From Actinomadura citrea (GTDB lineage Bacteria; Actinomycetota; Actinomycetes; Streptosporangiales; Streptosporangiaceae): DNA of 64,000 bases. Positions within the stretch are counted from its first letter, which is position 1; the number at the start of each line of letters is the position of its first letter. The notes under the pieces are model-generated. The model saw nothing but the letters and a program-made list of their open reading frames with translations, was not told the DNA's origin and did not search any database. The DNA lies in assembly GCF_013409045.1 (NCBI RefSeq), contig NZ_JACCBT010000001.1, positions 1,054,001 to 1,118,000 of the forward strand, given 5' to 3'. This document shows positions 16,220 through 24,245 of this stretch, one piece after another. The position numbers and the translations under genes were made by a program.

Positions 16220-16789
16220 CTACGTCCAGGCGGGATCACGGCCGGTCAGGCCGAGGATGCGGTCGAAGGCGGGTGCGTCTGCCGGCACCGCTACCTGCGG
16301 TCCGTACATGCCCATCTCCCGCCCCTGCTCCACGCCGGCGGACACCGTGTCGTGCAGGTGCGCCAGCAGGTCGGCGGGCAGTTCCAGCCGCTGCCCCGTC
16401 GCGACCGACAGGTCCCAGGCGTGCAGGGCCAGCTCGCCGACGATCATGTCGCCAAGGACGGGCGCGGGCAGCGTATGCGGCGTGCCCATGCTCGTCTCGC
16501 CCTCCCAGGCGCTCGGCGGCGCCCACGACGAGGTGATGTCGTCCAGCAGGTCGAGCAGGCGGCCGCGCCAGTCGCCGGCCGCCAGGTCCACCTCGGACTC
16601 GGCGGACGCCGGCTGCGGAACGGACTCCTTGCGGCCGCCGCCGGCGAGCGACGGCCCCCAGAACAGGAGGTGGTTGACCAGTGCCCGCACGTCGTACTCG
16701 GTGCACGGAGTCTTGTCGGCGAGCTGGTCGTCGGTGATGGCGCGGACGACTGCGGCCATGGCCTCGGCAGCGTCGGACAGATGTGACAT
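16220..16789 (-). CDS. TIGR03086-type DinB-like metal-binding protein
   Basis: 189 residues of the mycothiol-dependent maleylpyruvate isomerase / DinB-2 four-helix fold: LADKTPCTEYDVRALVNHLLFWGP, then DMIVGELALHAWDLSVATGQ. The metal-ligand histidines are those of the VNHLL and LHAWDL helices. The ATG at 16789 gives the family's usual length. The frame is open to 17731 only as a shadow of the regulator gene. It is divergent from an AraC-type regulator. A thiol-transfer or detoxification role is possible, but the substrate is unknown. Confidence 0.85.
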   Translation of the reverse strand: MSHLSDAAEAMAAVVRAITDDQLADKTPCTEYDVRALVNHLLFWGPSLAGGGRKESVPQPASAESEVDLAAGDWRGRLLDLLDDITSSWAPPSAWEGETSMGTPHTLPAPVLGDMIVGELALHAWDLSVATGQRLELPADLLAHLHDTVSAGVEQGREMGMYGPQVAVPADAPAFDRILGLTGRDPAWT

Positions 16790-16852
16790 GGCGGCGACGC
16801 TAGGGGACCCGGGCCGGGGGGTATTGGACAAAGGCGACATACACTCTGCCGT

Positions 16853-17596
16853 GTGGAGCGGGACGTTCGTGAGCTGCGCGGTGCGTGGACCAGGTATCAG
16901 CACCACGCGTTCCACGACCCGTCGCCGGCGCTCGCGCCATGGGTGGAGCGGTACTGGGAGGCTCGCTGGGACTACGCCGAGTCCTACCGGCAGAAGATCG
17001 TGCCGTACCCGAACGTGCACCTGTCGTTCGGCGGTGGCCGCGCGGACGTCAACGGCGTGTGCAGCGGCTACCGGATCAAGGTCCTCGAGGGCCGCGACCA
17101 GGTCTTCGGCGTCGCGTTCCGGCCGGGCTGCTTCCGCCCGTTCCTCGGCGCCTCCGTCTCGACGATCACCGACCGCGTCGTCCCGGCGACCGAGGTGTTC
17201 GGCCCAGACCTGCCCACGACGCTCGATGTGCCGACCGTGGAAGCTTTCCTGCTGGAACACCTGCCGGACGACGACCCTCGGGTGCGCCAGGCGGTGGCCG
17301 CGGTCGAGCTGATCGCCGAGGACAAGGCCGTGACCAGGGTCGAGCACCTCGCCGGCGTGCTCGGGCTGAGCATGCGGGGGCTGCAACGGCTTTTCGCGGA
17401 GTACGTCGGCATCGGGCCCAAGTGGGTGATCCGCCGCTATCGCCTGCATGAGGTGACCGCACGCATGGCCGCCGGCGGGGCGATCGACTGGGCCGCGTTG
17501 GCGGCCGACCTCGGCTACGTCGACCAGGGCCACTTCATCCGCGACTTCAAGGGCATGTTCGGCGAGCAACCGACCTGGTACGCGCAGCGGTATTAG
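16853..17596 (+). CDS. AraC family transcriptional regulator
   Basis: 247 residues from a GTG. The N-terminal half is the DUF6597-like sensor (SPALAPWVERYWEARWD, YPNVHLSF, VFGVAFRPGCFRPFLG). The C-terminal AraC double HTH reads RVEHLAGVLGLSMRGLQRLFAEYVG and WAALAADLGYVDQGHFIRDFKGMFGEQPTWY. It is divergent from the DinB-like gene, which it probably controls, and immediately upstream of a broken alpha/beta hydrolase gene, which may once have been in its operon. Confidence 0.88.
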   Translation: MERDVRELRGAWTRYQHHAFHDPSPALAPWVERYWEARWDYAESYRQKIVPYPNVHLSFGGGRADVNGVCSGYRIKVLEGRDQVFGVAFRPGCFRPFLGASVSTITDRVVPATEVFGPDLPTTLDVPTVEAFLLEHLPDDDPRVRQAVAAVELIAEDKAVTRVEHLAGVLGLSMRGLQRLFAEYVGIGPKWVIRRYRLHEVTARMAAGGAIDWAALAADLGYVDQGHFIRDFKGMFGEQPTWYAQRY

Positions 17597-17602
17597 GGCA
17601 AG

Positions 17603-18126
17603 ATGACGCCACTCCTCCTCATCCAGGGCTTGTTGCTCGATCATCACGGCTGGGATTCCGCGGAAGGCGACGTCGACGACAGACCCGTGGTCGTCATGAA
17701 TCATCGCGGCACGGGCGCAAGTGACGACCACTTCCCGGGCGACTGGTCGATGTCAGGCTTCGCCCGGCGTGCCGTCTCGGTGCTCGATGTGGCAGGCATC
17801 CAGCGAGCGATGGTCTACGGCACTCATGGGCGGGTGCGTCGCGCAGTGGCTCGGCGCTCTGTACCCCCGGCCGGGTGGCGGCGCTGGTGCTCGGCTCGGC
17901 CGCCGTCGGTGACGAAACCGGCGTTGCCCGTCCGCAGCACGCGACGGCCGCCCTCAACTCAGGAGACGGCGCGCGGCTGTCCCGCGCTCTTCTACACCGA
18001 TGCCTGGTTGGCCGGGCGTCCGGACACCGCGACATCGGTGCTCCCGTTCCCATCCCCGTCCTCCGCCGCCGCGATGGGTGCCCATCTCGCCGCCGTCGCA
18101 TCTCACGACGGTCTGGTGTCCGCTTA
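17603..18126 (+). pseudogene. Alpha/beta hydrolase, frameshifted
   Basis: Begins 6 bases after the araC-like stop with TPLLLIQGLLLDHHGW, then VVVMNHRGTGASD and FARRAVSVLDVAGIQRAMVYG. The frame then shifts: the nucleophile elbow MGGCVAQWLGALYP is in one frame, VAALVLGSAAVGDETG in another, and ALFYTDAWLAGRPDTA returns to the first. At least three indels are needed, and the catalytic serine elbow is disrupted. No intact protein can be made. Confidence 0.75.
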
Positions 18127-18149
18127 GTGCGTGTTTGAGAAGGATCTTG

Positions 18150-18563
18150 TTATTGGTATTCGAGGGGGCGTGGGTCTTGGCGGACGGCGGGCTTTCCGCT
18201 GCGGGCCAGGCGGCAGGTCATGAGGCCGATGGCGGCCCAGCGGATCATGGCTTCGCTGGTGGCGGGGTGGCGTTCGTAGTCGCGGGCCAGACGTCGGTGC
18301 GCAGTGAGTCAGGCCAGCGTGCGTTCGACCGCCCACCGGCGGGGCAGCACCGCAAACCCTTTCTGATCTGCGGGTTTGCGGACGATGTCGATCGTTGTGT
18401 GCAGGGTCTGGGCGGCCCATCCGACAAGCCGTCCGGCGAAACCGGCGTCGGCGAACACGAACCGGCAGGTGGGCGAGGTCAGATACAGCCCCAACAGCGC
18501 GCCCTTGGCGCCGTCGCGGTCCTGGACGCTCGCAGCGCACGCGGTCACCGTGATCAGCGACAA
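18150..18563 (-). mobile_element. IS5-family transposase, C-terminal fragment with in-frame stop
   Basis: Translation gives VTACAASVQDRDGAKGALL, FVFADAGFAGRLVGWAAQT, GFAVLPRRWAVERTLA, then a TGA where a Trp codon is expected, then LTAHRRLARDYERHPATSEA. The second catalytic Asp (FADAG) and the final Glu (VERT) of the DDE triad are present. The N-terminal half is absent and is replaced by an IS110 fragment. Confidence 0.78.
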
Positions 18564-18762
18564 GCAGGCCGCGTGGGGTCTCGATGGCGACCGGGATCGG
18601 GTCGGCTGGGTTGTCGCCGGCGTCGGCGAGGAGTTGGAGTAGTTCGGCGAAGCCCTCGGCGGAGTCGTTGATCCGGCGTTTGGTCACCAGTTCGCCGGCC
18701 TGGTCGACTATGGCGATGTCATGGTGGGCCTCGGCCCAATCGATCCCGCAGAACACCCTCAC
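18560..18762 (-). mobile_element. IS110-family transposase, N-terminal fragment
   Basis: About 69 residues: FCGIDWAEAHHDIAIVD, RINDSAEGFAELLQLL and PVAIETPRGLLVA, the RuvC-like DEDD N-terminus of IS110-type transposases. The frame runs straight into the IS5 fragment at about 18560, and the rest of IS110 is missing. One element inserted into or recombined with the other, and both then decayed. Confidence 0.75.
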
Positions 18763-19979
18763 GCAGGCTCATCCCTTCGTTCATCCTCGGTAATGTCGCT
18801 GTGGGTCTGGCCTGGCAGGGAACGCGCAGCGCTCAATAACAAGGCTCGTGGCCTGGCCTCCGATGGAGCCGTTCGCGATCCCAGCAACCCGCGCGGGCCT
18901 CTGTCTTGAGCCAGAGCTCATAGGCTCGGATGAGGATGAGAGGGTGACCGCGCCGGCGCTCGAACCACGATCAGCAACCTGCCGTACCCCGCCTGGGTGG
19001 CGGACCTGAACGCGCCAAATCCGCCACCGAGGCAGGGCTGCGCCGTGCCGGTCTTGCTTGAGGCCTCGCTGTGCCCGATGTAGATCAGGCATCGACGCGT
19101 CGAACGGGATGCGGCGCCTTTCACCACGACCCACGTTCGAGCCTTATCAGATGTAGGGGCCCGGCCGGAATGCGCCGGGAAGGGATCATCGCGCAGGACA
19201 GAAGGTTGGAGCGGATGTGCGCTTTCGGCCGCTTCAAGCATGCGGCCGGAACCTCGTCGTCCTCCGCCTTGATGCGCTGAGCTGCGAAGACAGTGCGGAG
19301 GAGAACGGACAGAGCCCGGCTTGTGTCCTGCGCCGCCGGAGTCATGGACGCGCCGCCCCCCAACCCGGTCAGCGAAGACGTCCGCCCGGTCATCGACGAG
19401 GAGGACCCGTCCACCGCGACCCCGATTCTGAAAGAGACGAGTCGCCGCGGTGCTCACCGCCGCCCGGTCCACCGCACCTCCCGCCGCGCACCCTGCCGAC
19501 CCGCCCGATGCCCCGAGTCGAACGCCGCGGGCCGCGCGCAGCTGCGGGATCTGACGCTGACCAGGGCCGGGTCACTCAAGCCGCCGCCAGCACCGCCTCG
19601 ATGTGGCCGCGCTGCTCCTCGGTCAGCTTCGGCGCCAAGTCTGCGGCATCGGGGGGCGACGGTGTCGCCGGGCGCGACCGCGCCCGGTCGCTGACGCCCG
19701 GTTCCGCGAGGAGCGCTCCGCCCCGCCGGGGACACAGATCTCGGCCCAGGGTTTCGAGAGCATCAGGATGCCCTCGGCCCGGGGGAAGTGATCATCTATG
19801 GTGGATCACCGTAGGGGAACCGAGTGACACCCACCCCGCGTCCGGCAGATACCGCAGGTCACGCTCACCTCGCGAACCGTCCGGGACGGCTCGCGGGCGA
19901 ACGGAACGGCCCAGTCGCCGCGGAAGCGAGTGAACGGGGCGGCGACCGACAACCTGCGTAGCGCTTTGAGCGCGCGCTC
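18763..19979. other. Degenerate stretch with no recognisable intact gene
   Basis: About 1.2 kb with open frames on both strands, none of which resembles a family I know. One short minus-strand tail ending near 19577 reads APKLTEEQRGHIEAVLAAA then stop and looks like the C-terminus of a lost protein. Codon structure is poor, consistent with decayed island DNA. Confidence 0.5.
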
Positions 19980-20417
19980 GTGCTCACGGCGGGCCCTGGC
20001 GCGGTGGTGCTGGCCGCTGCGGGGCTGGATCGTCTCGGCCTGGCGGACACCGCCACCCAGCGGCTCCCCGCCGAGGACTTCCTGCCCGATCCCGGCCAGG
20101 GCGCGCTGGCGATCCAGGTCCGCCGCGACGACAGCCTCCTTGCCGAGCTGTCGAGGGCCGGGGACGCCGTCGCGGTCCGCGCGGAACGCGGGACGATGTA
20201 TGCCTTGCTTGGCGGGTGCACCCTGCCGATCGGCGCCGAGCACACGTCGGCAGGCTTGCGTCTCACCGGGTGTGTCACCGCCCTCGACGGCCGCCACTAG
20301 GTCCGCGCCTCCCGTAATGGCGCGCCGGGTGAATCTCCGGAGCTGCTCGGTGCTCGACTGGCCGACCTGCTGCGTGCCCACGGCGCCGATGACCTGCTGC
20401 ATCGAGCAGAGGAGTAA
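19980..20417 (+). pseudogene. hemC: Hydroxymethylbilane synthase (hemC) C-terminal fragment
   Basis: The segment AVVLAAAGLDRLGL, LPDPGQGALAIQVR, ERGTMYALLGGCTLPIGAE and LLGARLADLLRAHGADDLL matches the second half of porphobilinogen deaminase, including the cofactor-attachment Cys in GGCTLPIG. The N-terminal domain is absent. An in-frame TAG at 20298-20300 interrupts it before the natural-looking TAA at 20415-20417. The functional hemC must be elsewhere. This is a relic or a captured piece. Confidence 0.78.
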
Positions 20418-20980
20418 GAGTCCGCCCCTGCTCGGCAGGAAGCCGCGGTCCAGGCGGTTCTAACCGGGGGAGTGGTGTCAGGTGTCGCAACGGCGTCACC
20501 GACGAGGGCCGTTCTCCTGGATGTAGGCACAGTGCGCAGCACGTCGCTCTTGCTCGTCTGGAGCAGCTTCCAGTGCACGGCTGCCGCGCCGGACAGCGAG
20601 TCGGTGTTGCTGGAGTGGGCTGTCTCTTCGGGCTAGGGAAGAGGAGGTCGTGCCAGTAGCGGATGCTGGCCGGCGCCGCGTCGGCCCTGTCCAGGATGAT
20701 GCCGAGGACACGGCTGGCGTAGGTCGGGTCCTCGGGCTAGGCATTTGTCCATTGTGGCCAACCGGCACTGACCAGCTTCCGATGGTCCTTGAATGACAGG
20801 TCGTGAGAGGACGAATGAGGCGTGGTCTGGTGCGGGCGAACCGGCGCTGGATTCTGGCGCGGGAGCGGCGCGAGGCCCGGCCATTGCGGGTGCGGCCGTT
20901 GGCGGCCGGGTTCTGGATGTTGGCGGCAGCCGGTGCCGCCGCGCTGGCCCTGGCCGAGGAGGGCCCGCATCGCCGACGCC
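20418..20980. other. Degenerate stretch with no recognisable gene
   Basis: Between the hemC and AhpD-like relics. A minus-strand segment near 20600-20740 reads ASRVLGIILDRADAAPASIRYW in one frame but matches no family I can name. Frames are short and broken. Confidence 0.4.
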
Positions 20981-21157
20981 CACCCCGGCGTGTCCGACGA
21001 GACCTGGGCGAAGGCCCGCGAGCACTACGACGACGACCAGATTGCCGCCCTGCTCTCCCTGATCGCCGTGATCAACGCCAGCAACAGGCTCAACGTGATG
21101 GTCCGCAACCCGGGAGGCTCCTACCGGCCCGGCCAGTTCGCCGACATGGCGACCTGA
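20981..21157 (+). pseudogene. Carboxymuconolactone decarboxylase/AhpD-like C-terminal fragment
   Basis: About 58 residues, HPGVSDETWAKAREHYDDDQ then LIAVINASNRLNVMVR and PGGSYRPGQF, match the last helices of AhpD-like alkylhydroperoxidases. The catalytic CxxC half is missing and the upstream frame is unrelated and arginine-rich. A truncated relic. Confidence 0.65.
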
Positions 21158-21214
21158 CCGGCAGGCCCCCGCGCCGAGGATTCGGCGCGGGGGCCATGGT
21201 TCCGCGGAGGAGGA

Positions 21215-22681
21215 TCAACCGTTCCAGCCGGAGGTGAGCTGCACCCGTGCGGCGAATCCGGTCGCGCGGCCCGCGTAGACGTACATCACGCCGGTGTTGC
21301 TCTGCACGCCGATGAGGTCGGACTTGTCGTCGCCGGTGATGTCGCCGGTGTAGGTGAGCGAGCGGATGCCGCCCCATCCGGAGCCGAGCTCCTTGCGGGT
21401 GCCGAGCGCCTTCGACGCGCCGGGGTAGACCCACAGCGTGCCCTCGGAGACGCGCACCGCGATCAGGTCGGACTTGCCGTCGCCGGTGATGTCCTGGACG
21501 CCGACCAGCTTCGTCATGCCGTTCCAGCCGCTGTTACCGATCTTGATGCGGGTGCCGAGGGCCTTCGTGCCGCCGGGGTAGAGCCAGAGCGTGCCGTCGG
21601 ACTTCTGGGCGGCGATGAGGTCGGGCTTGCCGTCACCGGTGAGGTCGCCGATGCCGGTGAGGTCCTTCATGCCGTTCCAGGCGCCGTTTCCGATCTTGAT
21701 GCGGGTGCCGAGGGCCTTCGTGCCGCCGGGGTAGAGCCAGAGCGTGCCGTCGGACTTCTGGGCGGCGATGAGGTCGGGCTTGCCGTCACCGGTGAGGTCG
21801 CCGATGCCGGTGAGCTCGGTCATGCCGTTCCAGCCGCCGTTCCCGATCAGGCTCCGGCCCGAGGCGGCCGACTTCGGGCCGGGGTAGAGCCACAGCTTCC
21901 CGGTCGCACGGTCGACGCCGGCCAGGTCGGCGGTGCCGTCACCGGTCAGGTCCCCGACGCTCGCCAGGTCGGCGTCGGTGTGCGCGGTGACCTTGTCCAA
22001 GCCGTAGGGCTGCATGTCCGCGGCGAGCTTCGCGGCGGAGATGGTGTGCGAACCGCCGGTGGGCTTCCACGGATCCCAGACGGTGATCGTGCCGGCGCTC
22101 TTGTTGTAGCCGTAGGCGATGATCGCGTGGCCGACCTTGGAGCCGCTCATGCCGGCGTTCCACGGCAGCTTCTCCATCCACACACCGAGGACGGGAGCCC
22201 GCTTGAGCACGCCGACGTCGTAGGAGACCTGCTCCATCATCGTCGACGCCGTCGAGGCGTTGGAGAAGCCGTAGCTGTAGCCGAGCGGGTCCACGTACGC
22301 GTTCATCACGGGCAGCGACTGGTTGCCGCTGGTGCCCTTGGCCGCCGTCGTGCCCATCTTGGTGGCCAGGGTGTCCTGGCTGACGGACACCCCGAACGTC
22401 GACAGACTCATCGACGCCGAGGTGGGCACGCACTTGTAGTTCGTGCTCTGGTACTGGCCCCGCAGCGACAGCTTCGCCGAGGCGGGCGCCGCGGCGGTCG
22501 CCGAGGCGGCGACCTTCGGCGCCATGAGAGAAGGAGTCGCCTTGACGACCGCATCGCCTCGCGGTGGTCGAGGGGTCGGAGCCGCCTGCGCGGTCCCCGC
22601 CGTTCCCGCCACTCCTACGGCCGCCAACGCGAGCGCGGCCACCGGGGCCACCAACAGCAGGCGGCTGCCGGACGACTTCAT
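21215..22681 (-). CDS. Secreted C39-like cysteine peptidase with C-terminal VCBS/FG-GAP repeats
   Basis: 488 residues from the ATG at 22681, with AAGGAGA 7 bases upstream. There is a signal peptide (KSSGSRLLLV to AQA-AP near residue 33). A C39-like papain fold follows: catalytic Cys in NYKCVPTSASMSLSTFG, His in VGHAIIAYGYN and Asp in TVWDPWKP. From about residue 235 come five or six repeats of the pattern DLTGDGKPDLIAAQKSDGTLWLYPGGTK, a beta-propeller with Ca-binding DxTGDG loops. Two successive repeats are nearly identical in DNA with a 153-base period. It is intact among decayed neighbours, so it is probably still selected. The target is unknown, and a surface or competitor-directed peptidase is plausible. 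Confidence 0.85.
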   Translation of the reverse strand: MKSSGSRLLLVAPVAALALAAVGVAGTAGTAQAAPTPRPPRGDAVVKATPSLMAPKVAASATAAAPASAKLSLRGQYQSTNYKCVPTSASMSLSTFGVSVSQDTLATKMGTTAAKGTSGNQSLPVMNAYVDPLGYSYGFSNASTASTMMEQVSYDVGVLKRAPVLGVWMEKLPWNAGMSGSKVGHAIIAYGYNKSAGTITVWDPWKPTGGSHTISAAKLAADMQPYGLDKVTAHTDADLASVGDLTGDGTADLAGVDRATGKLWLYPGPKSAASGRSLIGNGGWNGMTELTGIGDLTGDGKPDLIAAQKSDGTLWLYPGGTKALGTRIKIGNGAWNGMKDLTGIGDLTGDGKPDLIAAQKSDGTLWLYPGGTKALGTRIKIGNSGWNGMTKLVGVQDITGDGKSDLIAVRVSEGTLWVYPGASKALGTRKELGSGWGGIRSLTYTGDITGDDKSDLIGVQSNTGVMYVYAGRATGFAARVQLTSGWNG

Positions 22682-22959
22682 GCAGGTCTCCTTGCATTCG
22701 GGGGAGGCGCCGGTTCTCCCGGTCGCCGGGGAGGAGGCCACGCCTGGAGAGGGACACCCAGCGACCACGAAGCCCACACCGTCGATCAAGATCTTGGACG
22801 CCGTCGCGGGGGGAAGGGTTTCCCATCGTTGCGGGAGGGCGCATCGGGCGGCGCGAATGGCGGCCGGCATGGTGGAGTGGCGTCGCCGCCGTTGCCTATA
22901 TCCGGCACAAGGGACTATAGCGAAAGAAGATCATTTCCGCCCGTGCCTCGAACACGCCG

Positions 22960-23390
22960 TCAGTCGGAGCGGCCGTTCGGATGCCGATGCCTGGTGCTCA
23001 TGGCGTGGAAGACCTTCTTCGGTTCCCAGCGGGTCTCGTCGAGCATGCGCACGACGCCGTAGGAGGCGATGTCACGGTCGCGGGGCTTGTCGTAGTTGGC
23101 GAAGGAGAACCACAGTGCGGTGTCGAAACTCTCCTCTTCGAAGATGTCCAGGAGTTCGTGGAGGTAGCGCACCTGCTCGTCCTCGTCCGGAACCGCTCCT
23201 TCCGGTGGCCGCCAGGCCATGCCGCCGAGGTCGCCCGCGCCGCGGTAGGCGCAGGTTCCGTACTCGGTGACGGCGACGGGCTTGCCATGGGAGAGGGACT
23301 CGCGCAGCTGGCCGCGAAAGGTTCCGGCGTTCTGCGCGGTCCGGTAGGCGTCGATGCCCAGACGGATGGCAGCAGTCCATGTGGGCAGGC
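22960..23390 (-). pseudogene. TIM-barrel glycosidase-like protein, C-terminal fragment
   Basis: The open minus-strand frame reads YRTAQNAGTFRGQLRESL, GKPVAVTEYGTCAYRGAGDLGG, EQVRYLHELLDIFEEESFDTALWFSFANYDKP and ASYGVVRML. The family is the actinobacterial one often labelled abortive infection protein, and the Glu in VTEYG sits at the glycosidase nucleophile position. Upstream the frame meets a stop and the N-terminal barrel is missing. The 278 bases between this and the C39 gene contain no gene. Confidence 0.6.
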
Positions 23391-23558
23391 GTCGGCCTTA
23401 TGGGCCTGCTGCTCGTCTACATCGCCCTCCGCGGCCCAAAGAACACCGCGCCCGCGGCCACACCGGATGAGGCAGAGCACACCGAGACCGTCGCCGCCCA
23501 GTGGCCGTACGAGCGGCCGCTGTCATCCCGCTCTCGGCGTCCTTGTCCCGATCGGTCC

Positions 23559-23631
23559 CTGATCCGCGACCGGGACGGCAAGTTCCCTGACCTGTTCGAC
23601 GTCGTCCTGGCCGATGCCGGCATCCAGACGG
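23559..23631 (+). mobile_element. Transposase DDE-core (rve) fragment
   Basis: About 24 residues, LIRDRDGKFPDLFDVVLADAG, match the second strand-Asp region of IS3/IS481-like integrase cores, where RDRDSKF is typical. Nothing else of the element is visible. The DNA just before it encodes an unrelated hydrophobic stretch (GLMGLLLVYIAL). Confidence 0.5.
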
Positions 23632-24245
23632 CGAGTACGAACATGCTGCTTTGACTTGCGCGGACGGGTGCTCGGCAGGAACAGGGCAGCCGGCCTTCTC
23701 GGCGACCGGATCGCCTTGGGCCTTCGTCACCGGCGCAGGCCCAGCGCGCGGTAAGCGCATCGACGAGGATGCCGTAAGCGGTGTCGGTCATGGGCGACAC
23801 ATGGAGCAAGCCACCAGGTCAGCCGGGCCTTGGCGCCAGCCTCAGCCTAGGAGATCCCCGATGACCGTAACGATGCAGGCCCCTTCGCCCGCCGCCCGGG
23901 CGCCGTCGGCCCACCTCCAGAGCAGCGCGGCGGCGAGTCGTTCGGGGCGCCTCCGTTGGTGACACAGTGCTGACCGCCGGTGCGCTGCACCTGGTCGGCC
24001 GGTCGGCGGGGACGGATGGCCGCCGTCGCGCTGGCGCTGCCGATGGCGCGGTCGCGCACCTCCGGCCGCCATGCCACCAAGATCCGCAACTGAACTCACC
24101 GACCGGAGGCCGCCGACGGCGGATGCGCAGGGGTTGTCTTCCTGTCGGTTATGTCACACCTGTCAGTTGTTCACCCTTCGGATGTCACATCTGCCGATCT
24201 CGGAGCGTCGCATGTGTACCAGATCCAGATCGGGGAGTGAAGCCA
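23632..24245. other. No recognisable gene
   Basis: About 600 bases between the transposase fragment and the cytochrome b gene. A minus-strand frame begins MTDTAYGILVDALTARWA at about 23790 but soon ends in low-complexity sequence. The last 100 bases are less GC-rich and contain GGGGAG just before the cytochrome b start. The promoter for that gene is probably here. Confidence 0.35.

Noticed and set aside
18918..19472. A 184-codon minus-strand frame as a gene
   Set aside because: Composition is uneven, there is no ribosome-binding site, no recognisable domain, and it overlaps other equally poor frames in the relic zone.
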